DNA of 64,000 bases, from the NCBI GenBank assembly GCA_013398175.1, contig VZRZ01003207.1:78725-142724 (forward strand). Direction: 5' to 3'. The notes below the pieces were generated by a model. The model worked only from the letters and a program-made list of their open reading frames with translations, was not told the origin of the DNA and ran no database searches. Source of the stretch: Climacteris rufus (lineage: Eukaryota; Chordata; Aves; Passeriformes; Climacteridae). Of the stretch, positions 12,591 through 24,503 are shown piece after piece. The position numbers and the translations under genes were made by a program. Each line of letters begins with the position of its first letter. Within the stretch, counting starts at the first letter, position 1.

Positions 12591-13062
12591 CAGTGTTCCC
12601 TTGCCTACTGCACAGCCCTGGGTTACACTTACAGTCCTAATAAACTGATTTGTCAAAGCCATCAGAAGCGAGGATGATCATCTGGATACCAGATGAACTA
12701 AAATACATGCAATTAGAAGTTGTCCATTTGTTCTCTTTTATCTCCCACATCTTTCCTTTGCTCTCAACTACGTGTGCACGTTTATGTGTAACCAAGCATT
12801 TAGCTACAGGCCTAAAACCCAGCCTTTTATTACCACTTTTACTGTAGTCTAACACGAGAGAGCTCTTCTTTCATGGTACACTCATGCAAAATAAAAACCT
12901 GCTGATGTTATTTTTGTATTTTAATGTGTAGAACGTGCACATGGACACATTGTACATATATGAACAAATAAACATTACCCATACACACACTTACTGTCAG
13001 ATATAATGTTTCCAACCCCAAATACAGACTCAGCTCATCTATTGAACATGTCCCTAGCTGAA

Positions 13063-13090
13063 AATCATAGAATCAAATGATTCTGGGTTT
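13063..13090 (-). mobile_element. Possible CR1 tail remnant
   Basis: The words aaaatcatagaatca and atgattctgggttt resemble the terminal octamers of a CR1 copy and the first bases next to its tail on the minus strand. Beyond 13090 the similarity stops, so this may be a tiny remnant or a coincidence. Confidence 0.3.
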
Positions 13091-13322
13091 ACTTAATTTC
13101 TTAAACAGTAAGGGCTGCTTTTTAAAAATAATATTTATTATTACATAGAGGCGTAGCTGTAGGTGTAGAACCCCACTGCTATGCAAGAGCTACTGTTTTA
13201 CCTTTACCCTTTGCAATAGGATGTTATAAAGCAGCAGAGCTGTATTGGTGAATATTTATAAAGGTAAAATATTCTGTTGTTTATGTAGTTATATGAGCAA
13301 TATTTCATAGCATGTATTTAAA

Positions 13323-13338
13323 ATATATATATATATAT
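13323..13338. repeat. (AT)8 microsatellite
   Basis: Eight perfect AT units lie inside AT-rich sequence. Nothing suggests function. Confidence 0.9.
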
Positions 13339-14147
13339 CTGGTAAGGAACAATCTGAACAGACACACTCACAAAAAGTCTGACAGGAAAACAAAGAACAG
13401 GACACAGAAAAAATGATAAAAGAGGAAGCAGGAGAGATTATTAGTGACAGTGAAGGAGGATGAATTTCCTGGAAGATGTTAGTTTTAACAAGGGATTTGA
13501 ATGAATGGACAGCAAAAGCTGCTGGAAAAGTGGAGGGAGACCTTCTGCAAACCTAAGGCAATGATAGCTGAGGGTGAGTAAGGAATGCCAAGGAGAATGA
13601 AGAAAGATTTGGAACTAAAGTCAGGCACGAAAACCAGTCTGGGAACAGACACCAGGACATGACAAATGAGCTCCAATTCTGTGGGACTCAGCCCCTCTCT
13701 AATAAGAGAGGGAAGGCATTGGCATGTTATCCCAAGGTTTCCTGCAGCCTGCCCTGGAGAAAGGGGAGAGCTGAAATTCTAAGACCAGTGGTTACAGTAA
13801 TGAAGGGGTTTTGCTAAACTCTGTGAGGCTCCTCAGTCAAAATAAGCCATTTTCCATGAACTTGGGGTACAAAGCTCATTATATGAGTCTACCTGGAGCA
13901 AATACAGACTAAACTGACCCTAAATACTTATGTGCAGGTGGGTTATTACCTGCATTAAAAAATAAATCACAACTCTTTGCATGTTGGAACCAAATCAGAT
14001 TGCTGCTAAAACCACTGGCTTAAAGAACTCCTTTTTAACATTTCTTTTGAAACTGCTGAAGATGTCTCTATACGGTATCTGCACACAGTCACTGGGGGTA
14101 TCCAGCTGGATTGTAACATCCTGTTCAGATGAGCCATAAAGATTTCA
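13339..14147. other. Unique noncoding DNA
   Basis: Mixed-composition sequence with no gene, repeat or long open frame that I recognise. Confidence 0.5.
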
Positions 14148-14483
14148 GTGGCCACTGCAAAACAGCATCTCCTTCAAGATATTGAAGATATTCCTACTTC
14201 TGAAGCTGTTAGAATTGCTCTGAGACAGAATTTAAGCCAGAAGTTTTTGCTCTCCTCTACTGAGCTGTATCCAAGTGCTCCAAGAGCAGAGTTGAGTTTG
14301 GCTACTGGAAGAAGTTGGCATTTTGGACACTGGAATTGCAACCACCATAAACATCTAGAAAAGAAATGCCCATTGCTAACAACAGATACTTTTTTTTGCC
14401 TGGCTTGTCTGAGGCACAGAATTAGTGACCAAATGATGGACACAGTTCCTACAAGTTTCTTAAAAACTCAGTGGAGAAGATAA
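14148..14483 (+). pseudogene. Possible relic of a retroviral gag fragment (weak)
   Basis: A 111-codon open frame contains, at about residues 58-72, an arrangement Cys-x4-His-x4-Cys-Pro with an aromatic residue and Asn just before the first Cys, and 'HLEKKCP' at the end. Retroviral nucleocapsid zinc knuckles are Cys-x2-Cys-x4-His-x4-Cys and often end in a similar 'HLKK-CP' form. Here the residue at the first Cys position is His, so a zinc site would be broken. No matrix, capsid, protease or polymerase homology is seen upstream or downstream, and I see no LTRs. Chance resemblance is quite possible. An intact virus or element is excluded by the length. Confidence 0.2.
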
Positions 14484-15910
14484 TTCAAGCTCTTTTTCTC
14501 AGGTGCTGAATCCCATCTGGGATGGATCCCAGCCTTTGGGCATTCATAAACACCCACAATTTTTTCCAGATATAATAACAGTTCACACTTATTGCCTCCC
14601 ATATGGTCATTTTGAAACACTGAATGGAAATACTCTTACTCTCAGTTTGTGAGAGGGGAGAGTGAATTCAACCATGTACCATGAGAAATAGTGGAAGAAT
14701 CATCACAAATAAAACTCCTGTTTTCTGCATCCCCCTTCTGCCCTCTAAGTTCTCACTTCTTCCCCCACACCTATGAATTTTTAATTATACACACACCAAT
14801 CAACAGCCTAAAAATCCAGGTTTTTGTCCATCTCTCTCCTCCCAGTAGTGAAAAATCCTTGTGTTTGTATACAACTCAGGCTTGGGAGGGTAGTTTTCTA
14901 AGGAGAAGAAATTCTCTCTCTGTCTCAACATCCTGAGTGGGAAGATGGAAGCAATGCCAACAGGAAAGCTGCACAGGGAGCTGGGAGCTGCACAGGATGA
15001 GGGACTGGATAGAGCATCTAAAAACTGCCTCCAGTACAGTTACTACAGGGCTTCTCTAAATAGATCTTTTCCATGCACGAATCCCAAGTTTCTCCCTACA
15101 CCTTTCTTTATATTTAGCTCATTAGAAAGCCCCTTTGCAGAGGTGCTAAAACAGAAAACCAGGATGGAATACTTCAACCCTGGCAGATAAACTGCGAGAC
15201 TGAGCTCCCCAAACTTCTCCAGACTTCAAAGACCCGCAGATATTGTTTAATCAATGATAGAGCTGCAAGGCCAGCTGTGTTCTTCTGTTTGTTCTTACAT
15301 GCTAATCCAAGTTTACCAAAACTGAGGGATTTTGCATCTGGGCTATTTGGATTCAGGCCCACTCCTCTGGTAACCTGTCCTTGGCCTCTCCTTCCGTCTC
15401 CGTGTCACGTTCCATCCCTCTCTCTCCTGTCCCTCGTGCTGTTTTAGTGCTGCTTTCCCTGTCAGGGAGATCAATAATTGCTTTGTCATGCTTCAGGACA
15501 AGACCTCTCTGCTTCTGGGTTCCTGTGCGAGGCCACTGTGGATTTAGATAGGGATGACATTTATAAACAGCATCTGAAAGCTCTCTGGGCCCTTCCTTCA
15601 TAAATCTCATGATAGATCTGAGTTCTCTGCAGCTTCCTGATCTGTTTTAGGCATGAAAACAATGAAGTGCTTCTGAGCTAATTATATGGAAAGCTGAAAT
15701 ATATGAAAACTGAACTTTTCAGGTTTCACAGACCCTTGAAGACATCACCTCTGTCCCCAAACCAGCATCAATCTTTTCCCTGTGCTGCTTTGCCCTCTGC
15801 TTCTTTGTATTTTACCATTTCCTATTTTATTTGTGAGAGCCTGAACAGACACAAAGTACCACGAGAAGAAAAACAAAGCCAAAGTGGGTGTAAGGTAAAC
15901 AAGGCACGGG
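14484..15910. other. Unique noncoding DNA
   Basis: There is no recognisable gene or interspersed repeat. Overlapping open frames on the minus strand at 15353-16128 have no domain. The strand is pyrimidine-rich around 15380-15440. Confidence 0.45.
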
Positions 15911-15961
15911 GGTCCAACATTGTTTGGGGTTGGCAATCCCCAAGAACAATGTTGTTTGGCC
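15911..15961. other. Small strong hairpin (inverted repeat)
   Basis: The left arm CAACATTGTTTGGGG (15915-15929) pairs with CCCCA + AACAATGTTG (15938-15942 and 15945-15954). This gives 15 base pairs with a 2-nt bulge (15943-15944) around an 8-nt loop (15930-15937). After a 3-nt bulge, four more pairs, one of them G-T, may form between 15911-15914 and 15958-15961. At about 51 nt it is shorter than a usual pre-miRNA. It could be a relic of a small inverted-repeat transposon or a structured RNA. Confidence 0.65.
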
Positions 15962-18900
15962 GGGTGACTGTGGGGCAGGAAATAACCTTTGGGAGCCTGT
16001 GACCCCACTGCTGCCACAAAGAAAAACAACCTGGTAAAACCAGGAGTGGTTTCTCCAAATTGCAGTGATTTGCCCCAATGAGGGGCTGAGGTCTCAGAAC
16101 CTTCAGCAGGAGATGAATGTGTGATCACTGGTTTGGGTTTTTTTCCCTTTTTTTTTTTCCCTTTTGTGCAGAACTAGTCTAACAGAAGGCAGCTTTTTCT
16201 CTGAGTGTTTCACATTTTTCAAGTTTCAGTCAACTTTGCTTCTAAACCCTTTCAAGAACACCACTCTGGGAGCACAGCCTCTGCAGAGAGGATTCTTTGT
16301 CATAAAACTGCTATTACCATTAGGGCGTGAAAACCCACAGATTTCATGGCTTCTGGAGTCAAGATTAATCTCTCCCATATCCCACCTCACTCCTGGCAGA
16401 GGGAAGGGAGCAGGGAGCAAGATGCAGCCCTCTGTTGAGCAGGGTGAGGCTGGCTGGGCAAGGGAGCAGCTCCAGGTCCCAGCAGGGCCCTTTCTCAGGG
16501 TGCCCTATCTGAGAGGAAGGAAATTGAGATTCCACCCCAAATCCCAGCACATAGTTCTGAGGATTCCCACATCTTCCAAGGATTAAGTCACCACATGTAT
16601 AGCCCGAAGTGCCCCGAGGTCTAGAGCGAGGCACCATTTTCAGAAGGCTGTGTAGGAAGAATTGCTAAGAGGCTAAAATCCTTTGTAGTTTGCCCCAAAG
16701 ACATTCACGAAGGGATTACAAGAGGAGAAATGAGATACAGCTCTAAGGTGGGGTGAAAGAAGGATCCAAAAAGAGCATGTCCTTTGCCTGACAACCACAG
16801 TGTCTCAATAGAAGAAGAGGGTTTATCATGAATTGATTTTAAATTTTGACATCAGGCCTGCTATCTACACTGATAATTTTCTATCCCCTACCCAAATACA
16901 CTGGATCCCCTTCAGCAGGACTTGTGGTGATGGGAAGAGCAGGAAGGCCCATGTCCACTACACAGCAACTCAAAGCTCCATCTGGCTTCTAAAATAAATT
17001 TCCTATTTTCTAAATAATTTTCAAGCCTCAGGAATTTTTAAATTATCTACAAGAAAGCAGAAGACAAAAGTATAGAAGAGCACGGCATTATTTAATAGCG
17101 GTGAAAATGCATCCCTAATTTAAAATCAATGTTTTTAAACCAGGGATGATGTTTTCAGCATTTTCAGACCATCCTGACATACTTCTTGCAGCCACCCACC
17201 CAGGAAGGCAGGTTGGGGATGGGCTGGACACACCAGGAGTCGCTGCCAGGCTGGGCATGGAGGGGTGAAGCCCATGGGAAGCAGTCGGTGCTCCCACAGC
17301 AGGATCACGCTCGTAATCCCAACGAGATAATCACAGATGTTGTGACCCACTTAAAAAATGAGTTCATTTTCCACATATCCAATTTCAGTGGCTTTTTAGG
17401 ACATTACCCCCCTGTAGGTTTATGGGCAAATGAGTGCTCAGCTTATTCTCCATCATTTTCTGCACCAGTAATGCTATGCCATAGGAAGTGTGAAATTAGT
17501 CCATAATCTTTAAGCCCCTTGTTTTCTGGATGAGAGATACTTGCTTTGCTAATAACCCCAACCTCCTTGCAGTGCTGGGAGCCAAAGCAGCACATGAAAT
17601 TTTATATTACCTTGCCAGTCAGAAATATGGGAGGGGAGACAACAGCAGCAAATAACCCCCCATTTTTCACACCCCCCGAAATGGCTTTTTACATCACTTA
17701 TTCCTTTCAATCAATTTTTGGCATGGGATGCAGCACCAAAGAAAAATGAAGGAACTCCAAAAGGAGAGAACACTAAGGAACCAAGTGGCAGAAGGAGCAA
17801 AACCACAGAAGAACGTAATTTCTTCATCAAATTGTCCTTGCAATTGTACTCTGTGGCCAAACCAAGCAAAATTCCCAGTGCTCAGAAGATGCCATGGAGG
17901 GCAGGAAGCTTCAGAAACCTTTCCCCAAACTGGAAATTTTTCACCTCTCTGTGTCAGTGCCACCAGGTGCCCAATTTAAAGTCAATTCCATGCAATGCTG
18001 AGGCTGATGGGGTAACCTGGACTTCCTAATTCTACCTTTGCCTCTGTTTTTTTAAAAAAATACAATCGACATGGAATTTTTTAATAAAAAAAGGAATCCC
18101 AAACACTTACTGTAACTATTTTGATTCTGCTTCTAATACAGAGAAATTAAAAATGAAAGATTTGCTTGTTGGAGGGAATTTTTTTAGTGCTGGTTAGTTC
18201 TTCCCCCTGTTGGAAAGCAACACAAATCTACGTGTTAATTCTGAAATTTTCTTCACATGCTATTTCTGTTGCTCTTGTAGAAGAGAACATGCAGAAATTC
18301 CTTGTAATTACTCAGAAAACCCAGTGATATTTGTTTTAATTGTGCTTTTCCTCTTTGAGCTCCTTTTCATGAAACGCATTTTTGTATGACAGAACCCTCC
18401 ATAAGAACAACTAAAACAAAAAAGCTGTTTATTCCTAAATTATCATTACCTTCCACCAGGGAGAAGATGACCTTTTCTTACATAAATGACACGCTACTTC
18501 CAGCCAAAATATCAGTTAATTTCGATTTTGATCATAGCTGAGTAGAAATCTGGCCAACTTCTCTCCAGCTAGAGACACCACCCTTGCTGATCCTCCTGCC
18601 CTTTGCAAGTCCATCCCCTGCAAAGTCCATCCAGCTGTCAATCACTTCCCACTAAAGCCATCCCCACATGAGCACAGGCATAAAGTTCCTCTCAGATTTC
18701 TTGGAAAAATGCAAATGTAACAATCTAGCTGAGCTAACAGAGTAGCAAAGATTATAAAAATACATTCTTAGGGCTGGACACACTGCAGTATCCTATTTCC
18801 AAATGATTCCAGTTCACCAATTACTTGGGTTTAAGCAGTCCCAAACCAAACCAGTTTTGGCACAGCAAAGTTTATACTTATAAATGTTCCAGTCTTTGCC

Positions 18901-18982
18901 TTAGATTTAGGAGTGCTTTGCACCTCTCAAGACTTGGCTCATGGGTTTTAAAAGAAGAGAGATGAAAGACAGTCAGTGCTGA
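15962..18982. other. Unique noncoding DNA
   Basis: I see no gene. A T-rich run (T11 within 16138-16165) is the only simple repeat. Open frames of up to about 140 codons (16164-16586 plus) have no recognisable domain and end abruptly, with no splice context that I could support. Confidence 0.45.
16138..16165. repeat. T-rich simple repeat
   Basis: T7, T11 and T4 runs are separated by CCC. This is low complexity, with no link to a gene. Confidence 0.85.
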
Positions 18983-19185
18983 TCACGGAATCAGAGAATC
19001 ATTAAGTTTGGAAAAGACCTCCAAGATCACCAAGTCCAACCTTTGGACTGACAGCCCCATGCCCACTAAACCACACTGGGAAGTGCCACATCTACTCATT
19101 TTTTGAACATTTTCAGGGATGGTGACTCCAGAACTTCCCTGGGGAATGCTCCCTGGGTGTTCCATCCAGCAGACACTCAAAGAAC
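18983..19185 (-). mobile_element. CR1: CR1 LINE 3'-end fragment (about 200 bp)
   Basis: Read on the minus strand this is the CR1 3' end. On plus it starts with 'cacggaatcagagaatcatt', then 'gtttggaaaagacctcc', 'aagatcaccaagtccaacc', 'catgcccactaaaccac', 'gaagtgccacatctac' and 'cagggatggtgactcc'. This tail ('ttaag.ttggaaaagacct') differs from the one at 297-410 and 42656-42846 ('gggttggaagggacct'), so a different CR1 subfamily is involved. It is 5'-truncated with no coding part. Confidence 0.9.
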
Positions 19186-19564
19186 AGTGACTTACAGAAC
19201 TACCAGACAGCAGAAGAATTAAGAAAGAATTAAGGGCAAGAAAATAGGATTTTTTTTTTTAAATTCTAAACTGCATTTCACTTCTTCACATATTGTTAAG
19301 AACTCGCTAATTGGAGCATTTTCTCTTTTCAAAATGGCCCTTCTTGGAAGCATTTGCTTACACCAGCAAACCCCTCCAGAAGCACACACTCCGCCACCTC
19401 GTAGCCAACGCTTCATTCCCTCTCTTTCCAACCCAAACCACCAAACTGGTCATTGCTTCCCACTTCTCCCCACACCACTTTCAGCAGGAAAAACACACAC
19501 ACACACAAACACGGGGCCAGAGATCTTTCCCAGCCCTGCCTGTGGGTGGTAAAAGGAGGGCCCA
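19186..19564. other. Noncoding DNA with T11 and (AC)7 runs
   Basis: This contains T11 at 19250-19260 and an (AC)7 microsatellite at 19493-19506, otherwise unique sequence. Open frames on both strands overlap and show no domain. Confidence 0.5.
19493..19511. repeat. (AC)n microsatellite
   Basis: Seven AC units are followed by aaacac. It is short and probably weakly polymorphic. Confidence 0.9.
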
Positions 19565-19622
19565 GCCCGGCCCAGCCTTTCCGTGCGAGGCGACGGCTCC
19601 GCTCGGGAACGCGAATCCGCAG
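19565..19622. promoter_or_regulatory. CpG-dense micro-island
   Basis: About ten CpG dinucleotides fall in roughly 60 bases (words such as ccgtgcgaggcgacgg and cgcgaatccgc) inside otherwise CpG-poor DNA. Retained CpGs suggest little germline methylation or local GC-biased gene conversion. The spot is far below the usual length for a CpG island. No promoter is asserted. Confidence 0.35.
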
Positions 19623-19856
19623 GGCTATGGCAGGTCCTGCTTTTTCCAAAACGATCTCCCCAGCTGCAGCACATTACTTGTGGCAACTTTTCTTGGATCT
19701 TAAATGGGTTTTGAAGCCATGCTGTCAGCTGCCTTCATGTCACCCCACTATATTATGATTGAATCTCCTGTTCCTTTTATAGAGTTGTTCTCTCCTAATA
19801 AAACACCAACTGCTGGTCGGAACGTCGGGATGGCTGCTGGGGGCTGTGATAACCTC

Positions 19857-19934
19857 CTGCTCTGCTCCCTGCTCTGTTCTCTGCTCTGCTCCCTGCTCTG
19901 TTCCCTGCTCTGTTCCCTGCTCTGCTCCCTGCTC
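19857..19934. repeat. 12-bp minisatellite, about 6.5 copies
   Basis: The unit ctgctctgctcc repeats six full times, followed by a partial copy. Variant units with ctgctctgttcc/t alternate with the basic type in the order A-B-A-B-B-A. Because 12 is divisible by 3, each strand and frame reads as a tetrapeptide repeat and gives false open frames. It has no evident gene. Confidence 0.95.
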
Positions 19935-22900
19935 ACTGCACCGGGCACTTGGGGATTGTTCATCGGCACCGCCAGCTCCTCGCACACGCATCCAACCCGC
20001 CCCACAAACTCACCCTGTTTATACAAAATCCTGACCCCACCCCCATTTCCAGTTATTTTAAGAGCTCATACTTTGGAACTGGGCAATATTCCTGAACACA
20101 TGAAAGAACACACAGAGTACAAACAGCTATAAATGAATATCTGCAATTCATTGCGGCAGCCGCCTACAAAGGTGATACCTTCAAGCTGTTTGTCAGAGTA
20201 AACCAGCAAAAAAGCTGTTACTTGTCAACTTTTGGATAAGATACATTGCAAAACAATATTCATTTTCCCTGGCAAATGCAAAACCACATTTTATAGGTGT
20301 GAACTATTTCCAAACTTCAAAACTGTATTGTAAATGAACTGTGAACGGGTAGAAAAACACTCCGGGTACGGTTGCGAAGAAGCAAATGACTTCAAATGCA
20401 GAGAATTAAAATAATCACAGTTTATTTTTAATACATTTAAAGACTAAAAATATTTTCACCTTCCATCCTACTGCATTTGAACAGAATCCATCAACAAGAG
20501 CTTATAAATCTGTTATTCTTAATGGGTTTCATGCCAATGTTGTGTTTAAAGTCATGAGACTAAAAGAAAAACTACATTCCTGGGGCATAATGCTGCACAG
20601 TGAAACAGAAATGCTTCGCTGAAATCTAACTTGACAACATTTGTTGTTAGGATTTCCAAGACTTTCATCAGGGATGTTTCTCAAAGAATCCTGTCTCTCA
20701 GAAATTGTTTTCGTCGTGGTAACAGACTCGACTATTAATGAGAAAACAGTAAGAAGCTTTAGTGTCCTAATGGATACTAAATGACTTGGAGGATCTGAAA
20801 CACTTATGTGCAGAAAAAATACATATGTGCAATTCCTTTGGCTTGGGAGATTTGTTAGGTGGGATGCAATGTACTAAAGGAGGTAACTAAATACATGTGG
20901 AAAAACAACAGTGTTTTACATAAAAACAATCCCATTAACTTTGCACGTTAAAAAAATATCATATCCTGCCTAATGTGACTTTCACAAATCAGAAGAAATC
21001 AGGTCATAATAGTAGATAAATATGCAGTGCCTTGAAGCCTCTATATGTCCTCAAGACAGTGTGGCTACGAGCAAACACTGACATTTGACACAGATACAGC
21101 TGTTTAAAATATGTCTTCATCCTACTCAGATGGAGATAAAGACAGAATAAAATTCCTCCAGAATAAATCCAAAGGTTAAAAAAAAGTAATCTAAAACCAG
21201 ATGCTGCAGAACGTGCAAAAATGAAGATGCAAATTTAATTTTGCAGACCTGGAGGGAAATCCCCGCCGGCGTTCACGCTCAGTCCACCTTTACTGAGAAG
21301 TCCACAAAAGTTCCTCAAAATCAACAGCAATAAATATTTTGAAGGAGGAAAACTCTGTAAAGTCTATTCATTTTACTTTCTGAAATGGTGCAAAAATGTT
21401 ACCTACTCCCTGTGCAGTTATTAGTCTCCGTAATGTAACATAACAGATACTTTCTAAATCCTTTTAGACCTTCTCCCCCTCACTGGAAAGATCATCATTT
21501 TTTTATTTCAAAGTGGATTTAATAAAGAAAAGGAGTGCTGTTAAAGTAATACGTGAGGCTTTGACATTAAGCAGTGCAACCCTGCAGAGTCGGCAAGAAC
21601 AGGGTCTCTAATCTCCAGTGATTTATAGAGGGCTCTTCCTTCATCTCTGCACTCAGGGAGGGCCAAAAAGTTTAGAGACAGGCTGGCGTCCCCCCTGCTC
21701 CACACCGCCAGCTCCTGCTGGCCAGGCTGCCGGCACAAACCTTTAACCACTTCACTGCTGGCTTCCCCTCACCCATTAAAGGGCCTTTTATTTATTTGTA
21801 TTTATAGAACAAAGTGATCTCAGAGTTAAGTAATGCCTACGGAGGTAAATGTTTATGTCTGTCATCAGAAATTTATAAGCAGAGGAGGAGAAGCTAATAG
21901 GCAGAGAGGAAAGACCAAAACTATGTGGTGTTTGATGCTCCTCTTAGTAAGCTCTGAAAAGCTCCGAGTAGAAACACATCTTAATTAAAAACTTACAAAT
22001 ATATACAGTTAATTTTAAAGCTAAATAACTGAATTACAGACACCAGACAGCCTATTACCAACTGAAGAAGAATGTTTGCCTTATACTGGCTGAACGTTAC
22101 ACAAAAGTTCAAAGAATATGTTTCCAAACACAAATGCAAGAAGCTATTAAGCTCCTGTCACAAGACAGAAAGATCTCATTTGAATGGATTTCAAATTCAT
22201 CATTTTTTAGGGGAATGACCAGTTACTTCTGCACTGTAAAACCACAGAAGCCTCTGCTACTCATCCAAAAAATTAAACCCAGGTCTCACATGAACTCAGT
22301 GCTGGGAGATTTGCATCACCACCAGGAATTCCACTGGGTCAAGAGGACTGGATGTGCGAAGAATAAAACTTGAGGCATTGGTGAAGTCATGCTCAGGCAG
22401 TCAGGCACTTTTCCCTGCACAGGTGACCCCTCTGAGACCACTGGAGTTCACAGCCAGGTGCCCATGAAGTCCAGCACTGCTTTTCCCTTTGGGGTCACTG
22501 GTTATATTCACACGAATTTAAGGTCTCCTCTCTCCTTTCCCAGAATCCCAGCAACCCCAACACAGCAGGACTCCATACAAGAACACAAAAAATCAAACTA
22601 AAATTCACCACAATGTTAATAGGTTTTGATGTTCCCATTTGCAGGAACACACAGAGAAGCCACAAAACACATGCAGAACCACCCTGCACTTTCCCAGACC
22701 CATGGAGGTGACAGTGGCATCTTTTAGCTGCCACTGCTCGGACTGGAAATTTCTGGCCAGATCAAGCTGCCCTTGAAAACTGAATCCTGCACAAACATGT
22801 GCTGGATGTTTTATTTATTTATTTTTTTTTTATATTCACACGAAATTACCCTAAAAGGTTGGAGAATGGAAATATTGACTTACTAATTCAACATTCATTA

Positions 22901-23756
22901 ACCAGCATATTGCAAGCTATACAATATATCAGCATTCAAGATGCATTATTTGAAAGTTTGCTGAATTTTCCTTTGAGTGGTTGAGCTCATTCCTCACCCC
23001 TCCTCTTGCCAGTGAGGCTGAAATTCAGCTGTGGAGTTGTCTTAAGGTCAACCTTGGGCAGTAAAGTTACTCTGATGTGGATGCTCACAGGACAATTTTC
23101 CTGTTTCCAGCTTAGATTTCAGATAATCCCAGGATGTTCCTTTATCACAAAGGTTTTCTGTGGGCTGTTTCACAACACTATGTGTTGTATCCTTGATGCA
23201 TCAATGGATGCTCAAGCAGGGTTGTTCACGGGTGTGTATGAACGCCCAGAATGTTCAAAATCACACACCATGATGCTGCTTTCTTCCAATTTAGGAAAAA
23301 AACAGCAATCTGAGCCTACTGGGTACAACCAACTCTTCTCATACAGCCCGTGTATGAGAGGGGTTTAAAGCTTTGGTTAAGATTTGTTTTTCATGCAAGG
23401 AATGGTTTAGGAGCATCCTCACCCTCTGGAATGGTGTTTAATGAGAATTTCTTTTAAATTCAGCTTCCTTGGTGTTGCTGCAGACAGCACAGAGGCAGCC
23501 ACAAGCTGAGGAAGATGAAAGAGAAAACACTAAGGAAAGAAAACCCCTCTGGACAAGGGGAAGGGGATGGACTCACAGGTCTCAAGCCACCTGCAAACAC
23601 ACACCCCCCACACCTGTGAAAGCTCATCCTGCTCCTCATGTGTGAAAATTCCAGGGAAGGAAGGGTGCAGGAGCTGCCCCTGGATGCTGCCCTTTCCCTC
23701 CCATCCCCATGCACGAGCCTGTGCCTACAAAAGGAGTGGAAACTTGGCAGGCTGGG
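19935..23756. other. Unique noncoding DNA
   Basis: I see no gene or CR1 copy. It is AT-rich for most of its length, with TTAATTAA-type words around 21960-22040 and a T-rich run at 22808-22832. Short open frames show no domain. Confidence 0.5.
22808..22832. repeat. T-rich simple repeat
   Basis: TTTATTTATTTA passes into an uninterrupted T run. This is low complexity. Confidence 0.85.
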
Positions 23757-24503
23757 AGCGAGGAGCAGTCAAGGGTCGGGAGCGGAGACGAGCTGCTCCC
23801 GTTCTGCTCCGTGGGAATTACACCAAAAAGGTAACAGAGCCTGTCAGGGGAACGTGCTGCCTTTTCCACAGAGCCTCCCAGCACCAGCCCTGGCAGCTCC
23901 ACAGGGACCTGCACAGGGATGGGCCCGTGGTCTGCTCCACAAACCAGCTCTGGAGAGCTTCTGCTGCATCTCCCAGCTCTGAAAGGGCTGAGCAGGGTCA
24001 CAACCATCTCCATCCGTGATGGGCAGGGTCACTCCATGCAGGTTGTTGTGAGATACAGCCCTTCATTAGGTTCAAAAAAGGTGTTTATAGTTAAGAATTC
24101 TTCTCCCAAACATGAATTTTCAGGTGATTTAATCCTTTAACACTTCTGCTCCCTGAGGGTGTCTGTGGAGAAGACTCTGAACTGGGAATTTCAGCCCTGA
24201 GCAGACAGTAGATGGCATTTTGATTTTCCCTGCATTAAACCCTTGCAGCAGTAAGCAGAATAGGTAATCAACCCTTCCATCGGCCGTGCTGATGCTCAGC
24301 AGGCCTGGGACAAGCTGATGTGGCAGTAAACAAGTCTTATCAGGGCACCCACAATTAACTGCTGTAACCAGAGAATGTAAATCACTCCACTCCAGCAGAC
24401 GTGTGATCCCAATTTGCACCTCATCCAAGTCAACTCGCCCTACATTATTTACACAGCCCCGGATCTCAGTTGTACCTGCTGTGGGATGAATGTCTGTACT
24501 CAA
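23757..24503. other. GC-richer unique DNA with overlapping open frames
   Basis: About six CpGs lie in 23757-23816. Open frames of up to 150 codons on plus (23567-24019) and about 125 codons on minus (23636-24013 and 24129-24503) overlap each other. None has a domain, signal peptide or repeat that I recognise. The part 24160-24503 is unique and moderately AT-rich and could be a conserved noncoding element or a chance frame. Confidence 0.3.

Larger units (their letters stand above)
10428..13062. other. Unique noncoding DNA with poly-A runs
   Basis: I see no gene. The stretch holds an A15 run at 10839-10853 and an A-rich run broken by T at 12564-12590. A GC-richer part at about 11150-12360 has overlapping short open frames on both strands and no domain. 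The A15 run is not preceded by any processed-mRNA sequence that I recognise. Confidence 0.45.

Noticed and set aside
19740..20132. Frames with a repeated tetrapeptide (LCSL on plus; EQ-rich on minus)
   Set aside because: The 12-bp minisatellite is divisible by 3, so it stays open in several frames. No real repeat protein is implied.
23567..24019. 150-codon plus frame in a GC-richer patch
   Set aside because: Three other frames are open over the same bases, and there is no domain or codon pattern that I could support.
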